A program made the position numbers and the translations under genes. The notes under the pieces were generated by a model. It had not been told where the DNA came from. It did not search any database and saw only the letters and a program-made list of their open reading frames with translations. This document shows positions 24,674 to 33,339 of a DNA stretch of 64,000 nucleotides, one piece after another. Numbering within the stretch: the first letter of the stretch is position 1; the number at the start of each line of letters is the position of its first letter. Source of the stretch: Arthrobacter sp. Leaf337 (GTDB lineage Bacteria; Actinomycetota; Actinomycetes; Actinomycetales; Micrococcaceae); contig NZ_LMPC01000027.1 in the NCBI RefSeq assembly GCF_001423745.1, forward strand, positions 176,039 to 240,038, written 5' to 3'.

Positions 24674-27600
24674 CGGGCCTTCTTGCCGCCGTCGGCCTTC
24701 TCACCGACGGGCTTGAAACCTGCCTGACGGCAGCGAGGCGCCCTCACTTCGGCTGGGCGCTCGAGGCCGGGAAAGGCAACGATCCGGCCTCCTGCTATCA
24801 AGGCGCCTACCAGCTCCGGCTCAGCGACGCGGCCGGTACGCTGCTGTGGGACTCGGGCACCGTGGACTCCGGCGAGCAGCACTACGTTCCCTACGGCGGT
24901 CCGGACCTCGCGCCGGACGCCGACTACCGCTGGGCCGTCCGTGTCCACGACGCCGCGGGCGTCCCCGGGCCCTGGTCCGCGCCGCAGGGTTTCAGCACGG
25001 GCCTCGACACTCCGGACTGGAATGCCGAATGGATCCGCCGGGCGCCCGGCGGCCGCGCTCCATTGGAGGTGCACGACGGCGCCTTGCGGGTTGCCGGTTC
25101 GCCCTACCTCCCGCTCCCCTGCCCGCCCGTCCGCCAGCTCCGGCTGGAGGCGCGCCTGAGGCCGGTGATGGGATGGGCGGGCCTGCTCCTACGCACCACC
25201 GGCCCCGGTACCGGCCTGCTGCTGGAACTGAATTCGGCCGGGACCGTGGTTCTCCGGCGCGCGGCCCCGTGGGAGATCCCCTCCGCTTCCGTGCCCGCGA
25301 CCGAGATCCTGGCCAGCGCCCACCAGGAACGCGGCGTGAACATCAGCCAGGAACGGCTGCCCGGCAAGGACCTGGTCCCCGGCAACTGGCAGGACCTGAC
25401 AGTCACTGATGACGGACGCACCATCACGGTGACGCTCGACGGCGCGCAGTTGCTCACCGTGGATGAGCCCGTCCCCGCCGGGTTCCGGGGAAGCCTTGCC
25501 CTGCACCAGGGCCCGCGTAGCCAGGCCGAATACGGCTCGATCGTGGTCACGGACGGTGCCGGGTCGGAGCTCAACGGCTACACCGGCAGCCCGGCCGGCC
25601 AGTTTCTTCTTGACCACCGGTTCGACGCCGGAGCTAACCACGTCAGTGCCTGCCTCGCCGAGTGGACCCGCACCACAACCCACCGCCAGCCCGACGAGTG
25701 GACGCTGGCCCGAGCGGACGTACCGCTTTCCGGCAAGGTGGTGCGCGCCAGGCTGTTCGCCGCCGCCAGCCACCAGGCCGTGTTCAGCATCGGCACGGCA
25801 TTCTCCGGCAGGGCAGTCCTGGAGACGTCGTCCTTCGGCTACCCGGGTGAGGGCTATTACGATGCCGCCGACGTCACCGCCCTGCTGCAGACCGGGGTCC
25901 GCAATGTGGTCCTTTCCGCCCGGGTGCACTGGTACGGGCCGGGTCAGGGCAGGGCTGCCGGAGTTCCCGGGTTCCTGGCCCAGCTCCACGTCGACTATGA
26001 CGACGGCCGCCGCGAGGTGTTCGGCACAGGTCCCGGCTGGCAGGTGGCGGAAGGTCCGTACCGGCAGTCCGGTTACCGGAACGATGAAGGCGACCCGGTG
26101 GAGCATCTGGACGCCACAGCCCCGGGCGCTCACGCCACCGCCCCGGCCGTCTGGGAACCAGCCACGTCGCTCGGCAGGCACCCGGTCACCGACTTTCCCG
26201 CCGTACTCCCCCGGCGCACGTTCCTGGCCCGGACACCCGTCCGCGCGGCCAGGCTGCTGACCGCGCACGACGGTACAGTCGTGGCGGACTTCGGCCGCGT
26301 ACTCCCCGCCCGGCCAACGGTGGACTTCGCCGACGGCCTGGCCGGCCGCACCGTGATGATCCGCGCCGGCTACACCCTGGGTCCGGACGGCCGGGTTGAC
26401 CGCGCCAAGTCCGCCAGCCAGAACACCGATATGTCCTTCCCCTACACCCAGATTTCCGGGCCGCAGCGCTATGAAGCCGCCGTGCATCTGGGGTTCCGGT
26501 ACCTCGAAGTACCCGGGATTCCGGCGGGGGAAATCGCCGCGGTGAGCGGCGTCGTCGTACATTCCGAACATCCCGGAAGCGGTCAGCGGGAGGGCAGCTT
26601 CAGCAGTTCCGATCCGGCCCTTGACGCCGTGTTCACGCTGCTGCGGGACTCCGCGCTGTACGGCGTGCAGGAACAGTTCGTGGATACCCCCACCCGCGAA
26701 AAGGGCCAGTTCCTCGGCGACGCCGTCAACATCTCCTACGCCACCATGGCGCTCTTCGGCGAACGGAACCTGACGGCCCAGGCCTTGCGCGAGTTTGCGG
26801 CATCGGCCGGGCGGTACTGGTCCGACGGCGGCGAGCACGGCCGCTACAACGCTGTGTATCCCAACGGCGACGGCAAGCGCGACATCCCTGATTTTTCCCT
26901 GATGATGCCCGAATGGGTGGAGGACTACCACCGGAACAGCGGCGACACCGCGCTGGTGGAAGAGCTGCTGCCGGCCCTGCGCGCCACCGCCGGTTACGTC
27001 CTGCGCCACATCCCGGCAGAAGGCCCGACGGCGGGGCTCGTCACCTGCCTCGGCGGCGGCTCGGGCCCCTACCTCCACGGAATCGTGGACTGGCCGGCGC
27101 CCGGGCGGTTCGGCTACGACATGGAGTGCGCCGCGAAAACCACGGTTAACGCCCAGGCTGTCTCCGTCCTGGATGCAGTGGCCGGGTTGTGCGAGCTGAC
27201 CGGTCGACGCCGGGAGGCCTCTGAGTACCGCGCGCACTCGGACGAGCTGTCCGCCGCCATCAACATCCGCCTGCGCGTGGACGGCACGATGGTGGACGGA
27301 CTGCACGCCAACGGCACACCAAGCGGCCATGCCTCCCAGCACGCCACGTCCTTCCCGATGTCGCTGGGCATCACCCCGGAGATCTGGGTGGAGCGGGACG
27401 GCCGGCGGCTGGCCGGGATGGGAATGCGGCAGGGTCCCATGACTGTGCACCGCCTGGTGCGGGCACTGCTCGCGGCGGGGATGGTGGACGAGGTGCTGGA
27501 CCTGCTGACCAACCCCGGGCAGCCCGGCTGGGCCCGGCTGCTGGAATCCGGCGCCAGTTTCACGTGGGAAGCCTGGGAGCTGGACGAGGCCACGGACTAC

Positions 27601-27987
27601 AGCCAGTCGCACGCGTGGTCAGCTTCCGTGATCCGGGAAATCCTTAGCCACGTGCTCGGCGTCCGGGTGGCAGACGGCGGAACTGAGGTCTGCATCGAGC
27701 CGCCGTCCTGCCGGCTGCAGCATGCCAGCGGGAGCGTCCCGCTCCAGCGGGGAATGGTTTCGGCCAGCTGGCGCCGCGGGGGCGCCGGCATGGAACTGAG
27801 CTGTACGGTGCCCGCCGGAGTCCGCGCCGCCGTTGTGCTGCCGGCCGGCCGTTACGCGGTGGAGGGCCCGATGCCGGATGCCGCCGTCGTCGGGCCCTCC
27901 ACGGGAGCTGATCCCGCCACGTTCCGGATCGATCCGGGGACCTGGCTGTTCCGGCCGGAACAGCCGGATCCTAGCCCGGCCCGCTAG
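24670..27987 (+). CDS. Glycoside hydrolase family 78 alpha-L-rhamnosidase
   Basis: 1105 residues with a GH78 layout: an N-terminal beta-domain (HFGWAL, YQLRLSDAAGTLLWDSG), a concanavalin-like insert (about 130-310), then the (alpha/alpha)6 catalytic barrel from about residue 640 (VQEQFVDTPTREKGQFLGDA, LMMPEWVEDYHRNSGD, TWEAWEL) and a C-terminal beta-domain. It releases terminal L-rhamnose from glycosides or rhamnogalacturonan fragments. No signal peptide, so cytoplasmic. The GTG start overlaps the previous stop. The stop shares CTAG with the convergent binding-protein gene. Confidence 0.95.
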   Translation: MTGLLAAVGLLTDGLETCLTAARRPHFGWALEAGKGNDPASCYQGAYQLRLSDAAGTLLWDSGTVDSGEQHYVPYGGPDLAPDADYRWAVRVHDAAGVPGPWSAPQGFSTGLDTPDWNAEWIRRAPGGRAPLEVHDGALRVAGSPYLPLPCPPVRQLRLEARLRPVMGWAGLLLRTTGPGTGLLLELNSAGTVVLRRAAPWEIPSASVPATEILASAHQERGVNISQERLPGKDLVPGNWQDLTVTDDGRTITVTLDGAQLLTVDEPVPAGFRGSLALHQGPRSQAEYGSIVVTDGAGSELNGYTGSPAGQFLLDHRFDAGANHVSACLAEWTRTTTHRQPDEWTLARADVPLSGKVVRARLFAAASHQAVFSIGTAFSGRAVLETSSFGYPGEGYYDAADVTALLQTGVRNVVLSARVHWYGPGQGRAAGVPGFLAQLHVDYDDGRREVFGTGPGWQVAEGPYRQSGYRNDEGDPVEHLDATAPGAHATAPAVWEPATSLGRHPVTDFPAVLPRRTFLARTPVRAARLLTAHDGTVVADFGRVLPARPTVDFADGLAGRTVMIRAGYTLGPDGRVDRAKSASQNTDMSFPYTQISGPQRYEAAVHLGFRYLEVPGIPAGEIAAVSGVVVHSEHPGSGQREGSFSSSDPALDAVFTLLRDSALYGVQEQFVDTPTREKGQFLGDAVNISYATMALFGERNLTAQALREFAASAGRYWSDGGEHGRYNAVYPNGDGKRDIPDFSLMMPEWVEDYHRNSGDTALVEELLPALRATAGYVLRHIPAEGPTAGLVTCLGGGSGPYLHGIVDWPAPGRFGYDMECAAKTTVNAQAVSVLDAVAGLCELTGRRREASEYRAHSDELSAAINIRLRVDGTMVDGLHANGTPSGHASQHATSFPMSLGITPEIWVERDGRRLAGMGMRQGPMTVHRLVRALLAAGMVDEVLDLLTNPGQPGWARLLESGASFTWEAWELDEATDYSQSHAWSASVIREILSHVLGVRVADGGTEVCIEPPSCRLQHASGSVPLQRGMVSASWRRGGAGMELSCTVPAGVRAAVVLPAGRYAVEGPMPDAAVVGPSTGADPATFRIDPGTWLFRPEQPDPSPAR

Positions 27988-29273
27988 CTGAGTCCGCTCT
28001 TGATCTCCTCGATCGACTTCTTCGCGGCTTCCTCCGGGCTCAGCCGGCCGAAGTGGACCTCGGTGACGAAGCGGGTGAGGATTTCCGAGGCCGGGCTGGA
28101 CCCTGCGGGCGGGACAACGGGGGCGTCGCCCACTTCATCCGCAATGTCGTTGATGAAGGAAGCCGTGGCGGCGTCCGCCGGGCTGAGCTTCGACTGAATG
28201 GCGTCGCGCACCTCGGAGTTGCCGGGAATGCCGCGGTCAGCCAGCGCAATCTCGCCCGCCTCAACGCTGTTCGCCAGGAAATCGATGAACTGTTGCGCCT
28301 CTTTCGGGTGCTTGGTGCGCGAGCTCGCCGACCAGAGCTGGGACGCTTTGTAGTACTGCTGTGCCGACTTCGCGTCACCGGCGGTGCTCGGCGGCCGCTT
28401 GATCTCCAGGGGCTGGCCGGAGGCCTTGGTCAGGGCACCCAGCTGGTTGGACCACAGCCAGCCCATGGCGAACTTGTTGGTAGCCAGGCCTGTCTGGTCC
28501 AGCGAGGCGCTGGCCTCTTCAGTCATGACGGACGCGGGCGGTACCGACTTGGCGTCGCGAAGTCCGGCCTGGAACTCGAAGTAGGACGTGGCGTCAGCCT
28601 CCTCGAACCCCAGCTTCCCGTCCGGGGTGAAGAGGGACTTTCCGTGCTGCCGCAGCCAGAGGTTGAATGATGCGTCTCCTGTGATGGGCCCGGACCCGAA
28701 AGTGCCCGCCTTGCCTTTGGCTGTGATGTCGGCAGTCGTCTTCTCGTAGTCCTGCCAGGTCCAGGACTGGTCGTCCGGCAGCGGCACGCCGCTGGCTGAG
28801 ACCAGCGAGGGGTTGGCCAGCACCACCAGTGCATTCATTCCCGCCGTCACGGCAAACTGGCCGTCCGGTGTCTTCCCCGCGTCGGCCGCAGCCTTGTCGA
28901 ATTTGGACAGGTCCACCTCCTTCAAGTCCAGCAGCGCCCCGCGCTTGGCGTATTCACCCAGGTACTGGAGGTCCATCTGGATGACGTCCGGAGCCTGCTG
29001 CGAAGCCACCTGGGTGGCCAGCTTGTCCCAATAGCCGGACCAGTCCCCGTATTCGCCTTCAACCTTGATGTTGGGGTTCTTGGCCTCGAACGCGTCAATC
29101 AGCTTCTGGGTCATTTTGTGCCGGACATCCGAGCCCCACCAGGTGAAGCGCAGCGTCACGGGGCCGCCGGCATCGGACTGGGCACCACCTCCGCAGCCGG
29201 AAAGGGTCAGCGCGAGGGCGGCTGCCACTGCCGCTATCTTGGGAGTCCGGGATTTCAGGGCGCGAAAAATCAT
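27984..29273 (-). CDS. Orphan sugar ABC solute-binding lipoprotein
   Basis: 429 residues. A lipoprotein signal (TPKIAAVAAALALTLSGCGGG, Cys near residue 25) precedes a type 1 sugar-binding fold (LRFTWWGSDVRHKMTQ, GDWSGYWDKLATQVA, QMDLQYLGEYAKRGALLDL). It is a close paralogue of the protein at 36935-38293, with many identical stretches. No permease genes are beside it, so it must work with one of the other permease pairs. The ATG at 29273 has GAGGA upstream. It has its own promoter and a perfect operator. Confidence 0.92.
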   Translation of the reverse strand: MIFRALKSRTPKIAAVAAALALTLSGCGGGAQSDAGGPVTLRFTWWGSDVRHKMTQKLIDAFEAKNPNIKVEGEYGDWSGYWDKLATQVASQQAPDVIQMDLQYLGEYAKRGALLDLKEVDLSKFDKAAADAGKTPDGQFAVTAGMNALVVLANPSLVSASGVPLPDDQSWTWQDYEKTTADITAKGKAGTFGSGPITGDASFNLWLRQHGKSLFTPDGKLGFEEADATSYFEFQAGLRDAKSVPPASVMTEEASASLDQTGLATNKFAMGWLWSNQLGALTKASGQPLEIKRPPSTAGDAKSAQQYYKASQLWSASSRTKHPKEAQQFIDFLANSVEAGEIALADRGIPGNSEVRDAIQSKLSPADAATASFINDIADEVGDAPVVPPAGSSPASEILTRFVTEVHFGRLSPEEAAKKSIEEIKSGLS

Positions 29274-29308
29274 TCGATGTCCTCTTCGACGGGTGGAGTG
29301 GGACGAGC

Positions 29309-29357
29309 GAGAAAGCGCTTTCTCATCCACCCTAAATGTGCTCCGGGTCACAGTCAA
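29309..29357 (-). promoter_or_regulatory. Promoter and perfect GAGAAAGCGCTTTCTC operator
   Basis: TTGACT (29357-29352), a 17-base spacer and TAGGGT (29334-29329). The perfect 16-bp palindrome GAGAAAGCGCTTTCTC (29309-29324) lies four bases after the -10. Confidence 0.75.
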
Positions 29358-29419
29358 TAAGGATGCGCTGCCGAGTTTCTGTCCGGCTCAAGGGAGGTCG
29401 GCGGATGGTTAGCTCCGCG

Positions 29420-30757
29420 TTAGCTGGACAAAAACCCGGCGCCGGACCGCCGTCGGGCATTGAGCCACAGCAGCATCCCGATGACTGCAGCGGACAGCAT
29501 CCCGAGCGCGCCGGTCACCACCAGGCCGGTCCTGACGCCGAACTCTTCCGTCAGCCAACCGGCCAGCAGCCCGCCGAGGGCGTGTCCGCCCAGCAGCAGC
29601 GGCAAGTACAGGGCAAGGACGCGGCCCCGGACGTCGGCGCCGGCCTCCAGCTGGACGGTGGTTGCCGCGCTGGTCAGGAAGAGCAGCGTCATCACCCCCA
29701 CCAGCACCAGCATGGCCACAAACAGCTCCTGCGTCGGCATCAGGGCAGCCACCAGCTGGGTCAGCCCGAACAGCCCCGCGCTCACCACTATTCCGCGGCG
29801 CCCCAGGGTGCGGAGCCGCGCCGCCAGCAACGCGCCGGCCAGGGCACCGCCGGCGCTGAAAGTATTGAACATGCCAAAGCCTGCGGCGCCGCTGTGCCAG
29901 ACGTCGTTGGCGAACGCCGCAAGCACCACGGGTCCGTTCATGCCGAACGCGCCCAGGAGTCCGGCCAGCAGCATCACCAGCAGGAGGGAGTGCCGGTGGC
30001 GCACGTAGCGGAAGCCGGCCAGAACCTGCCCGCGCCCGCGAAGGGGCGGCTCGCTGGGGTGGAGCTGGGAGGTACGGATGGCAGTAATCATGCCCAGTAC
30101 CGCCAGGCACACCAGCGCGTTCGCGGCGAACGCGGCAGCCGAACCCGCCTTGGCGATCAGCAGGCCGCCGAGGGCGGGGCCCACCATCGCGCCGAGCTGG
30201 CCTATCGCGTTGTTCAGGCCGATCGCGGGACGCAGCGCGGCATCCCCCACCACCTCGTTGACGAACACCTGACGGGCAGGGCCATCAACGGCGGACGTAA
30301 TGCCCAAAGCCACACAGCAGGCATAGACGGCCCAAACGGTGATCCCGCCGCCGGCATCCAGCACGGCGAGGGCCAGGGCCAGGACGGCGGTGACGGACTG
30401 GCAGATCAGCAGGATGCGGCGCTTCGGGAAGAGGTCGACCAGGACGCCGCTGAGGGGGCCCACCACCAGCATGGGCAGGAACTGGAGCGCCACCGCAACG
30501 CCCACGGCCGCGGGGCTTCCGGTCAGCTGGAGCACCAGCCAGTCCTGGGCAAGGCGCTGCATCCAGACGCCGGTGCTGCCGGCGAGCTGAATGGCGACGA
30601 ACAGGCGGTAGTTGCGCTGCGCCAGCGGGTGGTACCAGCGCGGCGGCCGTTCTGAGCCTGGCGCGGGGGCTTGCGCAGAGGCCTGTTCGGGGGCTCGTCC
30701 TGAATCTTGTTCGGGGGCTTGGAGGGACTCTTCGGACGGGTGGCGCTCGGAAGTCAC
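29420..30757 (-). CDS. MFS transporter (MFS_3 / EntS-like)
   Basis: 445 residues with about 12 membrane segments. The opening QRNYRLFVAIQLAGSTGVWM is followed by QDWLVLQLTGSP and the A-motif-like GPLSGVLVDLFPKRRIL, the layout of the transmembrane-secretion-effector/EntS subfamily. The substrate could be a drug, siderophore or metabolite; the sequence does not say. GTG start at 30757. It follows the DUF624-like gene on the same strand after 48 bases, so it may be the tail of that sugar-transport operon. Confidence 0.85.
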   Translation of the reverse strand: MTSERHPSEESLQAPEQDSGRAPEQASAQAPAPGSERPPRWYHPLAQRNYRLFVAIQLAGSTGVWMQRLAQDWLVLQLTGSPAAVGVAVALQFLPMLVVGPLSGVLVDLFPKRRILLICQSVTAVLALALAVLDAGGGITVWAVYACCVALGITSAVDGPARQVFVNEVVGDAALRPAIGLNNAIGQLGAMVGPALGGLLIAKAGSAAAFAANALVCLAVLGMITAIRTSQLHPSEPPLRGRGQVLAGFRYVRHRHSLLLVMLLAGLLGAFGMNGPVVLAAFANDVWHSGAAGFGMFNTFSAGGALAGALLAARLRTLGRRGIVVSAGLFGLTQLVAALMPTQELFVAMLVLVGVMTLLFLTSAATTVQLEAGADVRGRVLALYLPLLLGGHALGGLLAGWLTEEFGVRTGLVVTGALGMLSAAVIGMLLWLNARRRSGAGFLSS

Positions 30758-30805
30758 GTCTGGCTCAACTCGGTTGTGAAGTGGACCTGCTGGGACGAAA
30801 TAGTG

Positions 30806-31423
30806 CTATGCGCGCGCCGAGCGCATCTTGACTGCGGCCGAGGCCAGGATGAGGGTGCCCGGCACCACGACAAACAGGGCGGCCAGCATCCAGACGAACA
30901 CCACCGCGGCAAAGAGGGCGGCGGCCAGCAGGAGGGAGCCGCTCCAGTCCCGCAGCGAGAGTGCTTTGGCGGCATCAAGGGCGGACGGCCAGCCCCGGCC
31001 TGGCGCCGGGCCGCCCGCAAAGTCTGACCACGCTGCGGCAGTGCGCAGCAGCAGGATGGCTCCTGCGGCCGCCAGGATGACCGTGGCCGGAAGGACCACC
31101 GAACTCCCCGGCAGCTGCCCGACTATTGCGAGCAGGAGGTTCAGGACAATCACGACGGCGGCTGCCGCCGTCGCGATTCCCAGCTTCCAGCTGCCCGGCA
31201 GGGCCGAGCGGAACGTGCCCCAAAGGGAACGGAGGGAGTCATCCCTTCCGGAGAGGTGCCGTTCGAGGTGGGCGATGCCCGCGGCGTAGGCGGCCGGGAT
31301 GGTGACCAGCGGAATGGACAGCACCAGCACCAGTACTCCGGCCAGCAGGGTCTCGGAAAACAGTGCGAAGCGGTTGACCGGGATCGGTTCCTCGCGGCCG
31401 GACGCGGGTGTGGTGCTGTCCAC
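30806..31423 (-). CDS. DUF624-like membrane protein
   Basis: 205 residues with four to five hydrophobic stretches (ETLLAGVLVLVLSIPLVTIPAA, ATAAAAVVIVLNLLLAIVG, ATVILAAAGAILLLRTAAAW, ALFAAVVFVWMLAALFVVVPG). Its place, four bases after a sugar permease, and its overall pattern suggest the YesL/DUF624 group, but the match is weaker than for 21610-22353. GTG start. The function is unknown; it is probably an accessory to the ABC system. Confidence 0.65.
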   Translation of the reverse strand: MDSTTPASGREEPIPVNRFALFSETLLAGVLVLVLSIPLVTIPAAYAAGIAHLERHLSGRDDSLRSLWGTFRSALPGSWKLGIATAAAAVVIVLNLLLAIVGQLPGSSVVLPATVILAAAGAILLLRTAAAWSDFAGGPAPGRGWPSALDAAKALSLRDWSGSLLLAAALFAAVVFVWMLAALFVVVPGTLILASAAVKMRSARA

Positions 31424-31427
31424 GCCG

Positions 31428-32360
31428 TCAGCCCTTGAGGCCCTGGGTGGAGACGCCTTCGACGATGTAGCGCTGGAAGACGAGGAAGAAGATCAGCACC
31501 GGCAGCAGGGCCAGGACGGACATGGCGATCATTGCTCCGTAGTCCGAGCTCTGGGTCTGGTCCACGAAGAGGCGCAGGGCCAGTGGCAGCGGGTACTTCT
31601 CCGGGGTGTTCAGGTAGAGGAGCGGGCCCAGGAAGTCGTTCCAGCTCCAGATGAAGGAGAAGATCGACGTTGAGATCAGGGCCGGTCTCATCAGGGGCAG
31701 CATGATGGAGGTGAAGATCCGGACGTGGCCTGCGCCGTCGATGCGTGCCGCTTCATCGAGTTCGGCCGGGAGGTTCCGCATGAACTGGACCATGAGGAAG
31801 ACGAAGAACGCGTCGGCGGCGAGGAACTTGCCGATCAGCAGCGGGATGTAGGTGTCCACGAGGCCCAGCTGCTGGAACACGATGTACTGCGGGATGATCA
31901 CGACGTGGAACGGCAGGAGCAGGGTGGCGATCATCATGCCGAAGAGCACGCTGCGGCCCGGGAACTTGATCCGTGCGAACGCGTAGGCCGAGACGCTGGC
32001 CGAGAGGATGGTTCCCACCACCGCGCCGATGGCCAGGACCAGGGAGTTGGTGAAGAACTGCAGGGTGGAGACCCCGCCGATCCCGTCCATGGCGGTGACG
32101 AAGTTATCGAAGCTGAAGTTTTCCGACCACAGCGACGTGTTCGCGCCACCGATCTCGGAGTTCGGCTTGAACGATGAGGCGATCATCCACAGTGCGGGGT
32201 AGAGCACCACACCGGTCAGGGTGAGGGCGAGGATGTGGAAGATGACGCTCTTGGCGCGCTTGCCACCCGCGGACTCGGACTTCGGGTTGTACACGGGCGC
32301 CGGGGCGTGTGCTGCCGGCTTGATGGGTTTCGGCTGTGTGGGGGTTGCCATGGTTGTCAT
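31428..32360 (-). CDS. Carbohydrate ABC transporter permease (MalG type)
   Basis: 310 residues. A cytoplasmic Pro-rich head precedes six membrane segments and the EAA motif ELDEAARIDGAGHVRIF. The tail QRYIVEGVSTQGLKG is typical of MalG-family proteins. ATGA overlap with the MalF-type gene (32357-32360). It is part of a five-gene unit running from the binding protein at 34623 down to the DUF624-like gene and perhaps the MFS gene. No ATPase in the unit. Confidence 0.94.
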   Translation of the reverse strand: MTTMATPTQPKPIKPAAHAPAPVYNPKSESAGGKRAKSVIFHILALTLTGVVLYPALWMIASSFKPNSEIGGANTSLWSENFSFDNFVTAMDGIGGVSTLQFFTNSLVLAIGAVVGTILSASVSAYAFARIKFPGRSVLFGMMIATLLLPFHVVIIPQYIVFQQLGLVDTYIPLLIGKFLAADAFFVFLMVQFMRNLPAELDEAARIDGAGHVRIFTSIMLPLMRPALISTSIFSFIWSWNDFLGPLLYLNTPEKYPLPLALRLFVDQTQSSDYGAMIAMSVLALLPVLIFFLVFQRYIVEGVSTQGLKG

Positions 32361-33310
32361 TTTGCATCACCGCTGTAGTGGACCCAGGATTTGGAGGTTT
32401 TGAAGAAGATCAGCGTGATGATGCCGACGACGATCACCAGGAGCCAGGCCATCGCCGAGGCGTAGCCCATCCGGAAGTCGCTGAAACCGCGCAGGTAGAG
32501 GTAGAGGGTGTAGAAGAGGGTGGAGCCGGCCGGGCCGCCTTCACCGTTGGAGATGATGTAGGCCGAGGCGAAGATCTGGAACGCGTGGATGGTCTCCATC
32601 AGCAGGTTGAAGAAGATCACCGGGGAGAGCATGGGCCAGGTGATGTTGAAGAACTTCCGGACCGGGCCGGCACCGTCCATCGACGCGGCCTCGTAGAGGT
32701 CCGCGGGGATCTGCTTGAGGCCGGCCAGGAAGATCACCATCGGGGCGCCGAACTGCCAGACGGTCAGCAGGATCATCATCGGCATGGTCATGGAGGGGTT
32801 GCCCACCCAGCCGCCGAGGTTGATGCCGAAGAAGGACAGGCCCTGGTCCACCGGGCCGGAATCGCCGAACATCGCCTTCCACACGATCGCGATGGAAACG
32901 GAAGCGCCGATCAGGGACGGGGCGTAGAACGCTGACCGGTAGAAGCCCTGTCCCTTGCGCTTGCTGTTCAGGAGCATGGCGACAGCGAGTGCGGCGGCGA
33001 GCTTGAGCGGGGTGCCGAAGACGACGTAGGACAGGGTTACGCCCACGGACTGCAGGAACCGTTCGTCCTGGAACAGGGTGGTGTAGTTGTCCAGCCCGAT
33101 CCACTTGGGCGGGTCGAAGAGGTTGTAGTTGGTGAAGGAGAGGTAGAGCGAGGAAATCATGGGCCCGACAGTGAGGGCGATGAATCCCAGCAGCCAGGGC
33201 AGCAGGAAGGTGTATCCGGCGCGGGCATCCGCACCCCGCTGCCGCGACTTGCGCGGCAGCGGCGGCGTGGACGACGTCGAACGCCTGTTCAGGGTTGGGC
33301 TTTGAGTCAT
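32357..33310 (-). CDS. Carbohydrate ABC transporter permease (MalF type)
   Basis: 317 residues with six membrane segments (TFLLPWLLGFIALTVGPMIS is the first) and the EAA motif DLYEAASMDGAGPVRKFF. It forms the translocation pore with the MalG-type partner. It starts 29 bases after the binding-protein stop and overlaps the next gene by four bases. Confidence 0.94.
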   Translation of the reverse strand: MTQSPTLNRRSTSSTPPLPRKSRQRGADARAGYTFLLPWLLGFIALTVGPMISSLYLSFTNYNLFDPPKWIGLDNYTTLFQDERFLQSVGVTLSYVVFGTPLKLAAALAVAMLLNSKRKGQGFYRSAFYAPSLIGASVSIAIVWKAMFGDSGPVDQGLSFFGINLGGWVGNPSMTMPMMILLTVWQFGAPMVIFLAGLKQIPADLYEAASMDGAGPVRKFFNITWPMLSPVIFFNLLMETIHAFQIFASAYIISNGEGGPAGSTLFYTLYLYLRGFSDFRMGYASAMAWLLVIVVGIITLIFFKTSKSWVHYSGDAK

Positions 33311-33339
33311 GTCTATTCCGTCAGTTGCGAATGCCTGGA

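Noticed and set aside
25189..27612. 807-codon minus-strand open frame inside GH78
   Set aside because: Antisense shadow of a clear rhamnosidase with conserved catalytic motifs; no ribosome site or domain.
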